64,000 nucleotides of DNA from Lachnospiraceae bacterium (GCA_009911175.1 QXWX01000015.1:1-64000), one strand, 5' to 3'; counted from the first letter of the stretch, positions 24,968 through 35,113 are shown. Translations and numbers: made by a program. Notes: a model not told the origin generated them from the sequence alone.

Positions 24968-25009
24968 ACGGGCAGGGATAAGAACAGACATCTCTGCCTG
25001 ATTTTTTTG
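24968..25009 (+). terminator. Terminator after ftsH
   Basis: GGCAGGGAT (24971-24979) pairs with ATCTCTGCC (24990-24998, one G-U) and is followed by TGATTTTTTT. Confidence 0.8.
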
Positions 25010-25022
25010 GAGGGATGCGGGA

Positions 25023-26888
25023 GTGAAAGACGAGGCTATGGAAGAATATAATTTTGATATTGAGGAAGAATTAAAAAAGCTGCCTGCCAAACCAGGTGTG
25101 TACCTGATGCATGATGAAAAGGACCACATTATATATGTAGGAAAGGCGATCAGCCTGAAGAACCGGGTACGGCAGTATTTTCAGTCCAGTCGGAACAAGG
25201 GGATCAAGATTGAGCAGATGGTGACCCATATCCGGCGGTTTGAGTATATCGTGACGGATTCCGAGCTGGAAGCCCTGGTGCTGGAATGCAACCTGATCAA
25301 GGAGCATCGGCCGAAGTATAATACCATGCTGATGGACGATAAAGCGTATCCTTTTATCAAGGTGACGGTGGGTGAGTCGTTCCCCAGGGTGATGCTGGCG
25401 AGGAATGTGGTGAAGGATAAGGCAAAATATTTCGGGCCCTACACCAGCGGCCAGGCGGTGCGGGATACGATCGAGCTGCTTCACAAGCTGTACCATCTCC
25501 GGAGCTGCAATCGGAACCTGCCCAGGGATATCGGAAAGGAAAGGGCCTGTCTGAATTACCATATCCATCAGTGCGACGCGCCCTGCCAGGGATTCATTTC
25601 CCGGGAAGAATATGCAAAAGCCGTTTCCCAGGTGACCCGGTTTTTGAACGGGCATTATGAAGGGATCCTTTCGGAGCTGGAGACGAAGATGAATGAGGCC
25701 TCGGAAGCCATGGAATTTGAGAAGGCCATCGAATACCGGGAGCTTTTGAACAGCGTCAGGAAGGTGGCTCAGAAGCAGAAGATCACGGACACCGGCGGGG
25801 AGGACCGGGATATCCTGGCGGCGGCCACGGAAGGCGAAGACGCGGTGGTGCAGGTCTTTTTTATCCGGGGCGGAAGGCTCATCGGCAGGGACCATTTTTA
25901 CCTTCGGATTTCCAAAGATGAATCCATCGGGAGCATCCTGGACAGCTTTATCAAGCAGTATTACGGAGGAACACCGTTTATTCCGGGAGAACTGGTGCTG
26001 CCGGAGGAGCCGGAGGATCGGGAGCTGATCGAAGAGTGGCTCTCCGGGAAGCGGGGCACGAAAGTGGCGCTTCGGATCCCGAAAAAAGGAACCAAGGAAA
26101 AGCTGGTGGAGCTGGCGGTAAACAATGCCCGGCTCGTATTGAGCAAGGATAAGGAACGGCTGAAACGGGAGGAAGGGAGGACCATCGGGGCGGTGAAGGA
26201 GATTGCCGGGCTGCTGGGGATTGAGGGGATCACCCGGATGGAGGCCTATGATATTTCCAATACCAATGGATTCGAATCTGTAGGCTCCATGGTGGTGTAT
26301 GAACGCGGAAAGCCGAAAAGGAATGATTACCGGAAGTTTAAGATCAAGGGGATCAAGGGCGCGGATGATTACGGCAGTATGCGGGAGGTGCTCACCCGGC
26401 GGTTTACCCACGGACTTCGGGAACGGGAGGAAAGCAGGGAACTGGGAGGATTTACGTCCTTTCCGGATCTGATCCTGATGGACGGCGGCAAGGGACAGGT
26501 CAATGTGGCGCTGCAGGTTCTGGACGCGCTGCATCTGGATATTCCGGTATGCGGCATGGTGAAGGACGATCACCACAGGACCAGGGGACTGTATTACCGG
26601 AATGAAGAGATTCCCATTGACCGCTCATCCCAGGCATTTCTCCTGGTTACCCGGATCCAGGATGAGGCCCACCGATTCGCCATTGAATACCACAAGCAGC
26701 TCCGGGGCAAAGGGCAGGTCCATTCCATACTGGACGATATTCCGGGGATCGGGCCCGCAAGGCGCAAGGCACTGATGCGTGAGTTCTCTTCTCTGGATGA
26801 GATCAAGGCAGCCACAGCGGAACGTCTGGCACAGATTCCGGAAATGAATGAAAAAGCGGCAGAATCCGTGTACAAATTCTTTCATTAA
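25023..26888 (+). CDS. uvrC: UvrABC system protein C
   Basis: A 621-residue nucleotide excision repair endonuclease. The GIY-YIG domain is at the N-terminus ([14 protein letters not shown]...[14 protein letters not shown]), followed by the Cys-bearing region, a UVR motif ([20 protein letters not shown]), the RNase H-like C-terminal nuclease ([33 protein letters not shown]) and helix-hairpin-helix motifs ([19 protein letters not shown]). A GTG at 25023, eight bases after GGAGGG, is taken as start; the ATG at 25038 has no well-spaced site. Confidence 0.96.
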   Translation: MKDEAMEEYNFDIEEELKKLPAKPGVYLMHDEKDHIIYVGKAISLKNRVRQYFQSSRNKGIKIEQMVTHIRRFEYIVTDSELEALVLECNLIKEHRPKYNTMLMDDKAYPFIKVTVGESFPRVMLARNVVKDKAKYFGPYTSGQAVRDTIELLHKLYHLRSCNRNLPRDIGKERACLNYHIHQCDAPCQGFISREEYAKAVSQVTRFLNGHYEGILSELETKMNEASEAMEFEKAIEYRELLNSVRKVAQKQKITDTGGEDRDILAAATEGEDAVVQVFFIRGGRLIGRDHFYLRISKDESIGSILDSFIKQYYGGTPFIPGELVLPEEPEDRELIEEWLSGKRGTKVALRIPKKGTKEKLVELAVNNARLVLSKDKERLKREEGRTIGAVKEIAGLLGIEGITRMEAYDISNTNGFESVGSMVVYERGKPKRNDYRKFKIKGIKGADDYGSMREVLTRRFTHGLREREESRELGGFTSFPDLILMDGGKGQVNVALQVLDALHLDIPVCGMVKDDHHRTRGLYYRNEEIPIDRSSQAFLLVTRIQDEAHRFAIEYHKQLRGKGQVHSILDDIPGIGPARRKALMREFSSLDEIKAATAERLAQIPEMNEKAAESVYKFFH

Positions 26889-27067
26889 TGATATACTATA
26901 AGATGCAGGAGGCGGAGCGCAGAATAAGCCCCGCTGTGAAAAGAAAAGAATTGTTTTGGAGGGGAGCATGGAATCGCCGCCCTATCGGCGGACGGCCTGC
27001 GGGAAAGAGCAGGATGCCGCGGGCGGCGGCCTCTGTATGACAGTTCTCAAGAAAGGAAAAAGTAAAG

Positions 27068-27997
27068 ATGGGACAAGGCGTTAAGATTAGCGAGCTGGCG
27101 GAGAAAATGGGGTTAAAGAACCTGACTCCTGATGTGGATCTTGCAAATAAGCGGATCAATGTTCCGGAAGTAAACCGGCCGGCATTACAGCTTACGGGGT
27201 TTTTTGATCATTTTGCGTATGACAGGGTGCAGATCGTCGGATATGTGGAATATACGTATCTGCAGACACTGGAGGAGGACCGGAAGCAGCAGATCTATGA
27301 TGAACTGCTGTCGCGCCAGGTGCCGTGTATCGTATTCAGCCGGAATCTGGAGCCGGAAGAGGAGCTTCTGGAGCTGGCCCGGAGCAGAGATATTCCTGTC
27401 ATGCAGACGTCCAGGCAGACCAGTGCGTTTATGGGGGAACTGATCCGCTGGATGAACGTGAAGCTGGCTCCCTGCATTACGATCCACGGTGTGCTGGTGG
27501 ACGTGTACGGCGTCGGCGTGCTGATCATGGGGGAAAGCGGAATCGGAAAGAGCGAAGCGGCTCTGGAGCTGATCAAGAGGGGGCACCGTCTTGTAACGGA
27601 TGATGTGGTGGAGATCCGGAAGGTCAGTGACGACACACTGGTCGGCTCGGCGCCGGATATCACGAAGCATTTTATCGAGCTTCGGGGAATCGGGATCGTG
27701 GATGTGAAGTCCATGTTCGGTGTGCAGTGTGTCCGTGAGACGCAGAATATCGATCTGGTGATCACATTGGAGGAGTGGAACCGCGATAAGGAATACGACC
27801 GTCTGGGGCTGGAAGAGAACTATACGGAATTTTTAGGGAATAAGGTGGTCTGTCACAGCATCCCAATCCGTCCGGGACGGAATCTTCCGATCATCATGGA
27901 ATCTGCGGCTGTCAACCACAGGCAGAAGAAGATGGGCTACAACGCGGCTCAGGAGCTGTACAAGCGGGTACAGGAGAATCTTGTGAAAAAGGGATAG
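27068..27997 (+). CDS. hprK: HPr kinase/phosphorylase
   Basis: A 309-residue bifunctional enzyme that phosphorylates Ser46 of HPr and so controls carbon catabolite repression. The C-terminal kinase domain has Walker A GESGIGKS (155-162), the DDVVEI element and the signature IELRGIGIVDVKSMFG. The N-terminal domain is the usual MurF-like module (KISELAEKMGLK). The ATG follows AAGAAAGGAAAA. It heads a pair with the ROK glucokinase, 11 bp apart, linking sugar phosphorylation and its control. The 179-bp upstream gap after uvrC contains GC-rich stem-loops (about 26972-27035) but no clear promoter. Confidence 0.97.
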   Translation: MGQGVKISELAEKMGLKNLTPDVDLANKRINVPEVNRPALQLTGFFDHFAYDRVQIVGYVEYTYLQTLEEDRKQQIYDELLSRQVPCIVFSRNLEPEEELLELARSRDIPVMQTSRQTSAFMGELIRWMNVKLAPCITIHGVLVDVYGVGVLIMGESGIGKSEAALELIKRGHRLVTDDVVEIRKVSDDTLVGSAPDITKHFIELRGIGIVDVKSMFGVQCVRETQNIDLVITLEEWNRDKEYDRLGLEENYTEFLGNKVVCHSIPIRPGRNLPIIMESAAVNHRQKKMGYNAAQELYKRVQENLVKKG

Positions 27998-28008
27998 GAG
28001 ATCGTGTC

Positions 28009-28944
28009 ATGAAGTATTGTTATGGAGTAGATATCGGCGGAACAACGGTAAAGATGGGGTTATTTGAGGAGAACGGTAATATCCTGGACAAGTGGGAGAT
28101 CGTAACCCGGGTCGAGGATGAGGGGAAGGAGATCCTGCCGGATATTGCAGTCTCCATTCTGGAGAAGACGAAGGAGCACGGACTGGAAAAAACGGACATT
28201 ATCGGGATCGGAGTGGGGGTTCCCGCACCGGTGACGGCAGACGGCATTGTCAACGGAAGCGCCAACCTGGGATGGACCTACAAGGAGGTCAAGCGGGAGC
28301 TGGAAGAGCTGACCGGCATCACCTCTGTCATCGGCAATGACGCCAATGTGGCCGCACTCGGCGAGATGTGGAAGGGCGGCGGAGCCGGACAGAAGAACAT
28401 GGTGATGATCACCCTGGGCACCGGAGTCGGCGGCGGCGTGATCATCAATGGAAAGGTGATCACAGGAGAACACGGCGCAGGCGGCGAGGTGGGCCATCTC
28501 TGTGTGAATTACGATGAACCGGATACCTGCGGCTGCGGAAACCACGGATGCCTGGAGCAGTATGCGTCCGCCACCGGGATCGTACGGCTGGCGAAGAAAC
28601 GTCTGGAGTGGGATACCCGGGAAACGGCATTGAAGAAAGAGAGCGTTACGGCAAAGGACGTATTCGATGCGGTAAAGGCAGGAGACACGGTGGCTATCGA
28701 TGTGGCGGAGGAATTTGGAAAATATCTGGCCAGCGGCCTGGTCAACCTGGCCGTGATCGCGGATCCGGCCGTGATCGTGATCGGCGGCGGAGTATCCAAG
28801 GCAGGAGAGATCCTGATTCCGTTTATCGAAAAGCCCTACAGGGAAAAAGCGTTCTTTGCAAACCGGAAAATCGAATTTAAGCTGGCGACACTGGGCAACG
28901 ATGCCGGGATCTGCGGATCGGCAAAGATGATGCTGGATGCCTGA
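28009..28944 (+). CDS. ROK-family glucokinase
   Basis: A 311-residue sugar kinase with the ATP motif YGVDIGGTTVKMGL, the sugar-binding VIGNDANVAALGEMW and HGAGGEVGHLCVN, and the ROK zinc site CGCGNHGCLEQYAS. Full length for Firmicute glucokinases (GlcK type). It starts 11 bp after hprK and is read from the same transcript. The usual substrate is glucose; N-acetylmannosamine or other hexoses cannot be excluded from sequence. Confidence 0.93.
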   Translation: MKYCYGVDIGGTTVKMGLFEENGNILDKWEIVTRVEDEGKEILPDIAVSILEKTKEHGLEKTDIIGIGVGVPAPVTADGIVNGSANLGWTYKEVKRELEELTGITSVIGNDANVAALGEMWKGGGAGQKNMVMITLGTGVGGGVIINGKVITGEHGAGGEVGHLCVNYDEPDTCGCGNHGCLEQYASATGIVRLAKKRLEWDTRETALKKESVTAKDVFDAVKAGDTVAIDVAEEFGKYLASGLVNLAVIADPAVIVIGGGVSKAGEILIPFIEKPYREKAFFANRKIEFKLATLGNDAGICGSAKMMLDA

Positions 28945-29004
28945 GAAGGAAAATGTAGCAGATGTGCTTCGGCGCAGGTGTGCGTCAGAACGTATACTTT
29001 TTAT

Positions 29005-29041
29005 TCATACAAAAGACCTGTCGATGACAGGTTTTTTGTAT
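29005..29041. terminator. Terminator after the glucokinase gene
   Basis: ACCTGTC-GAT-GACAGGT flanked by ACAAAA and TTTTTTGT (29008-29041), a compact intrinsic terminator that is symmetrical enough to work both ways. Confidence 0.88.
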
Positions 29042-29097
29042 GAATTCGAAAGATTTTCTTAAATTTCCTGATATATATGAACTTTTTGTTTTTTTTC

Positions 29098-29126
29098 TTT
29101 ATTTAGAAAAACAAATTTGGTATAAT
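29098..29126 (+). promoter_or_regulatory. Promoter of the penicillin-binding protein gene
   Basis: Perfect -10 TATAAT at 29121-29126 with a weak TTTATT 17 bp upstream. The leader of about 90 nt holds an AATTTTC/GAAAATT hairpin near 29158-29176. Confidence 0.6.
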
Positions 29127-29220
29127 ATGAATTGCGCCAAAGCGCAAGCAGGTCATCAATTTTCTGGCGAAAATTGGTGACAAATATAATAAAAATCATG
29201 TATAAAGGAGGGCAGGATTC

Positions 29221-31773
29221 ATGAATTACGGAAAAGAACATCTGGAGAAACGAAAAAAAGAGATCTCCTCGAAAAAAAATATGCAGAAAAAGCGGGTGGG
29301 AGTCCGTTTTTTCAAGGCCCTGATCATCTGTGTCCTTCTGACTGCGGTGGTTGGTGTCGGAGGTGTGGGTTATTTTGTAAAGAAGATCCTTGACAACAGC
29401 CCGACCGTGACTCCTTCCCAGGTCAAGCCAACAGGCTATATATCGGTGGTCCGCGCGAAGGACGGGACGCAGACGGAAGAATTTTTACGGGCCGGCTCCA
29501 ACCGTGTTTATAAATCAATCGAAGAGATTCCGGATTATCTGGGCAAAGCATTCGTCGCTATTGAGGACGAGCGTTTTTACCAGCATAACGGGATCGACCT
29601 TCAGGGTATCATCCGAGCCGGGGTAAAGGGAATCACATCAGGTAATTTTGATGAGGGAGCCAGTACCCTGACCCAGCAGCTGATCAAAAATAATGTATTT
29701 ATCAACTTCATGGATGAAAAGACATTTTATGACAGGCTGGAGCGAAAGATCCAGGAGCAGTTCCTTGCCATAGAGATCGAGAAGCAGATGTCCAAGGATG
29801 AGATCCTGGAAGCCTATATGAATACCATCAATCTGGGGCAGAGCTGCCTCGGAGTGCAGAGCGCGGCGGAGCGGTATTTCGGCAAGGATGTGTCGGAGCT
29901 GACGCTTTCGGAGAGCGCTCTGATCGCGGGGATCACCCAAAGCCCGTCCGGGTATGACCCGATCCTCCACCCGGAAGCCAATCGGGGACGTCGGGAGGAC
30001 GTGCTGGATCATATGCTGGATCAGGATTATATTTCCCAGGCGGCCTATGACGAGGCGATGGCCGATACGGACGCGGTCTATGAGCGGATTGTCCAGACAC
30101 CGCCGGTGCAGAATACAACGCCCTATTCCTACTTTAACGATCAGCTCTACGCACAGCTAATCCAGGATCTTCAGGAGCGGAAGGGCTATACGGAGGCGCA
30201 GGCCCAGACCACGGTTCTCAGCGGCGGCCTGGATATCACGTCCACCCAGGATCTTCGGATCCAGGCAATCTGCGACGAGGAGGTTGCCAACAGTGCGGTT
30301 TACCCCCCGGGGACAGAGTACGGCCTGGACTTTGCGCTGACGATTTACCGGGAAAACGGAGAGATTGAGAATTACAGCAAGGAGATGCTGGAAGAGTATG
30401 TGAAAGGCGCGTGGGGACGGGAGTACGCATTGCTGTTCTCCTCGCCGGAGGAGGCGGAGCAGGCGATCAACGAGTACAAATCCACGCTGGGGATCACGGA
30501 AGCGGATACCGTAGAAGAGTGGAGGGATATCACACCTCAGCCCCAGACCTCGGTAGTGCTCATGGACCAGCATTCCGGAGAGGTTCTGGCTGTGGTCGGC
30601 GGAAGAGGACAGAAGACGGCCAGCCTTTCTTTGAACCGGGCGACGGATTCCACCCGGCAGCCGGGATCCTGCTTTAAGCCATTGTCTGCCTATGCGCCGG
30701 CCATCGACGCGGCGGGATATACACTGGCGACTCCGATTCCGGATAAGGGGCCTTTCCAATATCCTAACGATCCGAACAAGAAGGCGAACAACTGGGACGG
30801 CATTTATCTGGGAAGCGCGACGGTGCGCTACGCCATCCTGCATTCCATGAACGTATGTGCCTTGGAGACCCTGCAGGCGATCACTCCTCAGCTGGGCTAT
30901 GATTATCTGATCAATTTCGGATTTACTACGATCGTGAATTATGATAATCCGGCGTATCCGGACTATACCGATGTCCAGCTTCCAACCGCCCTCGGCGGTC
31001 TGACCCTGGGTGTTACAAATCTGGAGCTGACGGCAGCCTATGCGACCATTGCCAACAACGGAACGTATATCAAACCGGTCCTGTACAGCAAGGTTCTGGA
31101 TCATGACGGCAATGTACTGCTGGATAACGAGATCAAGGACAGCCATCAGGTGCTTAAGGATACGACGGCCGCGCTGCTGACAAGCGCCATGCAGGATGTG
31201 GTCACCAGAGGTACCGGTACGGCGGCGCAGATGTACAACATGCCGGTATCAGGCAAGACCGGTACGTCGGAGTACAGCCGCGACCTGTGGTTTTCCGCAT
31301 ATACGCCGTACTTTACTGCTTCCGTATGGGGCGGATACGACTGCGGCAAGCCGATGGAAAATATCTATAACCAGGTATGGCATGAAGTGCTCTGGAAAAA
31401 CATCATGAACCGGGTGCACGAAGGCCTGCAGCGTCAGGAATTTACCATGCCGCCGACCATCCAGCAGAAAACGATTTGTCAGCAGTCAGGCTTTCTGGCA
31501 ACCAGCAGTTGTCCGGCCTTAACGGAATATTTTGCGGAAAATGCGCCTACGGTGAGCTGCTCCGGACATTACCGGGCTCCTGTGGTGGAAGAAAAGGAAG
31601 ACGATGATAAGGAGGGTGACGGGGATTCAACCACCTCCGAAAGCGGTTCTTCGTCTGACGGTGAGGGCGGAAGTACCGGCGGTACAACCGGAGGAAGCTC
31701 TTCGGGCGGAACCACTTCCGGCGGAACCACATCGGGATCCTCCGGAGGATCTGACAGCTCTACAACGGAATAA
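29221..31773 (+). CDS. Class A penicillin-binding protein (PBP1A family)
   Basis: An 850-residue bifunctional cell-wall enzyme. A basic cytoplasmic tail and one TM (about 32-55) are followed by the GT51 glycosyltransferase domain with EDERFYQHNGID, GASTLTQQLIKNN and RKIQEQFLAIEIE, then the transpeptidase domain with the SxxK serine S483 (GSCFK), SMN and KTGTS (679-683). The C-terminus is a Ser/Gly/Thr-rich low-complexity tail of about 55 residues. GGAGGGCAGG precedes the ATG. It is monocistronic, with its own promoter and a strong terminator. Confidence 0.96.
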   Translation: MNYGKEHLEKRKKEISSKKNMQKKRVGVRFFKALIICVLLTAVVGVGGVGYFVKKILDNSPTVTPSQVKPTGYISVVRAKDGTQTEEFLRAGSNRVYKSIEEIPDYLGKAFVAIEDERFYQHNGIDLQGIIRAGVKGITSGNFDEGASTLTQQLIKNNVFINFMDEKTFYDRLERKIQEQFLAIEIEKQMSKDEILEAYMNTINLGQSCLGVQSAAERYFGKDVSELTLSESALIAGITQSPSGYDPILHPEANRGRREDVLDHMLDQDYISQAAYDEAMADTDAVYERIVQTPPVQNTTPYSYFNDQLYAQLIQDLQERKGYTEAQAQTTVLSGGLDITSTQDLRIQAICDEEVANSAVYPPGTEYGLDFALTIYRENGEIENYSKEMLEEYVKGAWGREYALLFSSPEEAEQAINEYKSTLGITEADTVEEWRDITPQPQTSVVLMDQHSGEVLAVVGGRGQKTASLSLNRATDSTRQPGSCFKPLSAYAPAIDAAGYTLATPIPDKGPFQYPNDPNKKANNWDGIYLGSATVRYAILHSMNVCALETLQAITPQLGYDYLINFGFTTIVNYDNPAYPDYTDVQLPTALGGLTLGVTNLELTAAYATIANNGTYIKPVLYSKVLDHDGNVLLDNEIKDSHQVLKDTTAALLTSAMQDVVTRGTGTAAQMYNMPVSGKTGTSEYSRDLWFSAYTPYFTASVWGGYDCGKPMENIYNQVWHEVLWKNIMNRVHEGLQRQEFTMPPTIQQKTICQQSGFLATSSCPALTEYFAENAPTVSCSGHYRAPVVEEKEDDDKEGDGDSTTSESGSSSDGEGGSTGGTTGGSSSGGTTSGGTTSGSSGGSDSSTTE

Positions 31774-31785
31774 ACAGAGAGGAAA

Positions 31786-31866
31786 AAGGCATAGTCAGAG
31801 ATGCATCCGGGCTGCGATCCGCGGACGGTCAGGCCGCGGATCGCGGCACCTCTGGCTATGTCTTTT
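31786..31866 (+). terminator. Long terminator after the PBP gene
   Basis: An extended hairpin: CATAGTCAGAG pairs with CTCTGGCTATG on the outside and GCTGCGATCCGCGG with CCGCGGATCGCGGC on the inside, ending in TCTTTT. Confidence 0.85.
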
Positions 31867-31930
31867 ATGAAGCATTGCCGTAATGCCTGACACAGATACA
31901 TGATGCTGAAAACACAAGGAGGAAGAGAGT

Positions 31931-32965
31931 ATGAGCTTTATAATGGAAAAGAAACTGCCGACCCCGAAGGAGATCAAGGAGCTGTATCCGATGTCTGCGG
32001 AGGTGGCAAAATGTAAGGAGGAGAAGGACAAGGAGCTGCAGGATGCCATCAGTGGAAGAAGCGACCGTTTTATTGTCATCATCGGACCGTGTTCGGCGGA
32101 CAATGAGGAGGCTGTATGCGATTATATCAGTCGTCTGGTGCGGGTCCAGGAGGCCGTCATGGAGAAAGTGATCATTGTACCGAGGGTTTATACCAATAAG
32201 CCGCGGACTACGGGGGAAGGATATAAGGGGATGTTCCACCAGCCGGATCCGGAGAAGGCGCCGAACCTTCTGGCAGGCCTGGTTGCGATCCGCCATCTGC
32301 ATATGCGGGTGCTGGAGCAGTTCCGGCTTCCGGTCGCGGACGAGATGCTCTACTCGGAGAATTACCGTTATCTGTCCGATATCTTATCCTATGTGGCTGT
32401 GGGCGCGCGCTCTGTGGAGGACCAGCAACACCGCCTGGTATCCAGCGGGATCGAGGTTCCGGTGGGGATGAAGAACCCTACCAGCGGAGATTTTTCTGTG
32501 ATGCTCAATTCGGTTGTGGCGGCGCAGCACGGCCATAATTTCCTGTACCGCGGGTGGGACGCGACCACAAGCGGAAACCCGTACGCCCATGTGATCCTGC
32601 GGGGCGGCGTCAACCAGTATGGGCGTACACTGCCCAACTACCACTATGAAGACCTGATGCGGCTGTGGGAGATGTACCAGGAAAGGAAGCTGGCGAACCC
32701 GGCCTGCATCATTGATGCCAACCATTCCAATTCCGGAAAGAGGTATAAGGAGCAGATTCGGATCGTGAAGGAGGTACTGCACAGTCGTGCGCACTCACGG
32801 GAGATCCGCAGGCTGGTAAAGGGCGTGATGATCGAAAGCTATCTCGAGGAAGGCCGCCAGGACATTGGCTGCGGCAATCACGTTTACGGCAGGTCCATCA
32901 CGGATCCCTGCCTTGGATGGGAGGACTCGGAGCGGCTGCTGTATGAGATTGCGGAGAGGTGTTAG
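31931..32965 (+). CDS. 3-deoxy-7-phosphoheptulonate synthase (type I DAHP synthase)
   Basis: A 344-residue enzyme for the first step of aromatic amino acid synthesis, joining PEP and erythrose 4-phosphate. The AroG/F/H pattern is clear: FIVIIGPCSADNEEAV, VPRVYTNKPRTT, GARSVEDQQHR, GMKNPTSGD and IDANHSNSGK, plus GVMIESYLEEG. AGGAGGAAGAGAGT precedes the ATG. The N-terminal extension typical of feedback-regulated members is present; which amino acid inhibits it cannot be read off. It stands just upstream of a YigZ gene and no other aro genes are near. Confidence 0.94.
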   Translation: MSFIMEKKLPTPKEIKELYPMSAEVAKCKEEKDKELQDAISGRSDRFIVIIGPCSADNEEAVCDYISRLVRVQEAVMEKVIIVPRVYTNKPRTTGEGYKGMFHQPDPEKAPNLLAGLVAIRHLHMRVLEQFRLPVADEMLYSENYRYLSDILSYVAVGARSVEDQQHRLVSSGIEVPVGMKNPTSGDFSVMLNSVVAAQHGHNFLYRGWDATTSGNPYAHVILRGGVNQYGRTLPNYHYEDLMRLWEMYQERKLANPACIIDANHSNSGKRYKEQIRIVKEVLHSRAHSREIRRLVKGVMIESYLEEGRQDIGCGNHVYGRSITDPCLGWEDSERLLYEIAERC

Positions 32966-33033
32966 GAGTTGTCGAAAAATGCCGCGGTTGTTTATGCGGC
33001 AGGCCCACAGACAGGAAGGCAGGTTTGAGAGAG

Positions 33034-33678
33034 ATGGATTACCGTACCGTGTATGAATGTGGAAAAGGGGAGATCGTAGAAAAAAAATCTCGTTTTATCG
33101 GGGAGGTGTTTCCGGTGGAAACGGAAGAGGAGGCGGCGGAGATTCTGGGGAATATTAAGAAACAGTACTGGGACGCGCGCCATCACTGCTGGGCATACGT
33201 GATCGGAGAGGAACAGGTCCAGGAACGGTTCAGTGACGATGGGGAACCGGGAGGGACAGCCGGGAAACCGATCCTGGAGGTGATCCGGGGGCATGGCCTG
33301 AAAAATGTCCTTGTGGTGGTGACCCGGTATTTCGGCGGAACCCTGCTTGGAACCGGCGGTCTGGTGCGTGCCTATACCCAGTCGGCTCAGGCGGGGATTG
33401 CCGCAAGTACGCTGATTACGAAGATAGACGGGTATGAATTGAAGATCGAGACGGATTATTCCGGGCTGGGAAAGCTGCAGTACCTTCTGGCTCAGCGCGG
33501 CCTTCCCACGGTTGACGCGGATTACGCGGAGACGGTGACTCTTTCCACTCTGGTTGCGGCTGGAGAAGAGAAGGCGTTTATAAAGGCAGTCACGGAAGCG
33601 ACCAATGCCCAGGCTGCTGTACGGCGGGAACGGGCTTGCAGGTTCGCTTATCAGGAAGGCGAGGCGGTGATATTTTAA
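33034..33678 (+). CDS. YigZ/IMPACT family protein
   Basis: A 214-residue protein with the UPF0029/Impact N-terminal domain (KKSRFIGEVFPV, DARHHCWAYVIG, FSDDGEPGGTAGKPIL, VVVTRYFGGTLLGTGGLVRAY) and a C-terminal DUF1949-type ferredoxin-like domain. These proteins are linked to translation control in eukaryotes; the bacterial role is not settled. The ATG at 33034 is chosen because the family starts with MDYRTVYE-like sequence; an in-frame start at 32959 would overlap the previous gene. Confidence 0.92.
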   Translation: MDYRTVYECGKGEIVEKKSRFIGEVFPVETEEEAAEILGNIKKQYWDARHHCWAYVIGEEQVQERFSDDGEPGGTAGKPILEVIRGHGLKNVLVVVTRYFGGTLLGTGGLVRAYTQSAQAGIAASTLITKIDGYELKIETDYSGLGKLQYLLAQRGLPTVDADYAETVTLSTLVAAGEEKAFIKAVTEATNAQAAVRRERACRFAYQEGEAVIF

Positions 33679-33769
33679 GGCACAGCAGACCCCAGACACG
33701 CCCGCTGCGCAGATGATCCTCTGCATACGCGGCTTTTCTCTGAGGTTCCTGTTGTGCCCAACACTCGTA

Positions 33770-33816
33770 TAAAACAGCCCCCAGCAAGTGATGAGCTTGC
33801 TGGGGGCTGTTTTTTA
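33770..33816. terminator. Bidirectional terminator between yigZ and hpf
   Basis: AAACAGCCCCCAGCAAG pairs perfectly with CTTGCTGGGGGCTGTTT and is flanked by A and T runs. Confidence 0.9.
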
Positions 33817-33830
33817 GTGTGCCGCGGTTC

Positions 33831-34388
33831 TTAATGGAATTCAGGCTCAATCAGGCCGAAGGCTCCGTCTTTTCTCTTATAGACTACATTGACCTCGTCA
33901 GTCTCCGCGTTGCTGAATACGAAGAAATTATGTCCGAGCAGTTCCATCTGGATACAGGCATCCTCGGGGAACATAGGCTTGATCCCGAACTTCTTGGTAC
34001 GGACGATCCGGATCTCGCCGTCTTCTTCGGAGTCTTCCTCGGACTCGAAAAATTCCTTTTTAAAATTACTTGGAGAGGCTGCAGCGGTGGGATGTCCCTG
34101 GCTGCGCGCGACCAGCTTGTTTTTATATTTACGGAGCTGACGCTCAATCACCTCTTCTACCAGGTCAATGGATACGTACATGTCATTGCTTGTCTGCTCG
34201 GAACGAATGATATTGCCCTTCACGGGGATCGTGACCTCGATCTTCTGCCGTTCCTTCTCCACACTGAGCGTTACGATGATTTCGGTTTCAGGAGTGAAAT
34301 ACCTTTCCAGTTTTGCGAGTTTTTGTTCAATTGTGCTTTTCAGTCCGGGTGTTACTTCGATGTTTTTTCCACTGATAATAAATTTCAT
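33831..34388 (-). CDS. hpf: Ribosome hibernation-promoting factor, long form
   Basis: A 185-residue protein. The N-terminal S30AE domain (MKFIISGKNIEVTPGLK, DMYVSIDLVEEVIERQLRKYKNKL) binds the 30S decoding centre; the C-terminal domain (IVRTKKFGIKPMFPEDACIQMELLGHNFFVF) dimerises ribosomes, which is the feature of long HPF. The ATG at 34388 follows AAAGGAG; an upstream TTG is rejected. It has its own promoter with an extended -10. Confidence 0.95.
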   Translation of the reverse strand: MKFIISGKNIEVTPGLKSTIEQKLAKLERYFTPETEIIVTLSVEKERQKIEVTIPVKGNIIRSEQTSNDMYVSIDLVEEVIERQLRKYKNKLVARSQGHPTAAASPSNFKKEFFESEEDSEEDGEIRIVRTKKFGIKPMFPEDACIQMELLGHNFFVFSNAETDEVNVVYKRKDGAFGLIEPEFH

Positions 34389-34425
34389 GCAGATCAACTC
34401 CTTTACTCATATTAGACTTGTCCCT

Positions 34426-34434
34426 ATTATAACA
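34426..34434 (-). promoter_or_regulatory. Extended -10 promoter of hpf
   Basis: On the minus strand TGTTATAAT, a TGnTATAAT extended -10; the -35 position (TATACA) is weak. Confidence 0.6.
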
Positions 34435-34444
34435 TGAAAAGGAG

Positions 34445-35056
34445 TTAATGTATAGAACGAATCACTTCAATTCTTGTAATTTTCCCATCCGTGATCTTGG
34501 CAATGCGCAGGGCGCAGTCCGGGAAGTAGATGCATGCGCCGACCCCCGGATAGGTATCCTCTTCCCGCAGCTTTTTCAGAAGGATGTCCCGCAGCGTCTC
34601 GTTCTCCTCATAGGGAAGGTTGAGATGGAGGAGCCGGTTGACGCTTCGCACTTTCTGGCTGGCACGGAAGAGAATCTTGTCGGACTCGTCAAAAGTCACG
34701 AACAGGAACTTGCGGGTGGCAAACAGGATGGCGATGGCGATCACACCGATCAGGCTGTTGATCGGGGAGGAATGGTCGATGATGATCTGCCTTGCGATGG
34801 CAAAAAGCAGAACCTCATACATGGTCTGCGGGGAATGGAAATAGAGCATGCGCACCATCTCGATCCCGATGGCCAGGTTAAAGCAGGTGGTCAGCAGATC
34901 CTCATAGTTCGGATATTTGTTAAAATCCGACAGATTGCCGAAGGTCAGGATCAGCCGGACAGTCATGATCAGGATACCGGCTGCCAGGAGCAGTGCGATG
35001 ACGTACTCCAGAAGATTGGTCAGACGCTTTAAAAATAAAGTCATATATTCTTTCAT
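34445..35056 (-). CDS. PsiE-like four-helix membrane protein
   Basis: A 203-residue protein with about four TM helices in the first 125 residues (LLEYVIALLLAAGILIMTV, MVRMLYFHSPQTMYEVLLFA, SLIGVIAIAILFA) in the arrangement of the PsiE phosphate-starvation family, followed by a soluble end (ATRKFLFV..., GVGACIYFPDCALRIAKITDG). The C-terminal part resembles small transporter-associated beta domains. The ATG has GGAGG ten bases upstream. It lies between typA and hpf on the same strand. No function is established; the PsiE link is by pattern. Confidence 0.6.
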   Translation of the reverse strand: MKEYMTLFLKRLTNLLEYVIALLLAAGILIMTVRLILTFGNLSDFNKYPNYEDLLTTCFNLAIGIEMVRMLYFHSPQTMYEVLLFAIARQIIIDHSSPINSLIGVIAIAILFATRKFLFVTFDESDKILFRASQKVRSVNRLLHLNLPYEENETLRDILLKKLREEDTYPGVGACIYFPDCALRIAKITDGKITRIEVIRSIH

Positions 35057-35085
35057 TGTCCGGCTGCCTCCTTTGCGGATCTTGT

Positions 35086-35111
35086 TTTCTGCTCCGGCCG
35101 CGGAGCAGATT
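35086..35111. terminator. Hairpin after typA
   Basis: TCTGCTCCG (35088-35096) pairs perfectly with CGGAGCAGA (35101-35109). The T tail on the minus strand is poor, so termination is uncertain. Confidence 0.4.
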
Positions 35112-35113
35112 CG

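Noticed and set aside
25071..26576. A 501-codon minus-strand open frame
   Set aside because: Antisense to uvrC.
26889..27067. GC-rich stem-loops upstream of hprK considered as a riboswitch
   Set aside because: No match in sequence to a known aptamer core, and the stems are short.
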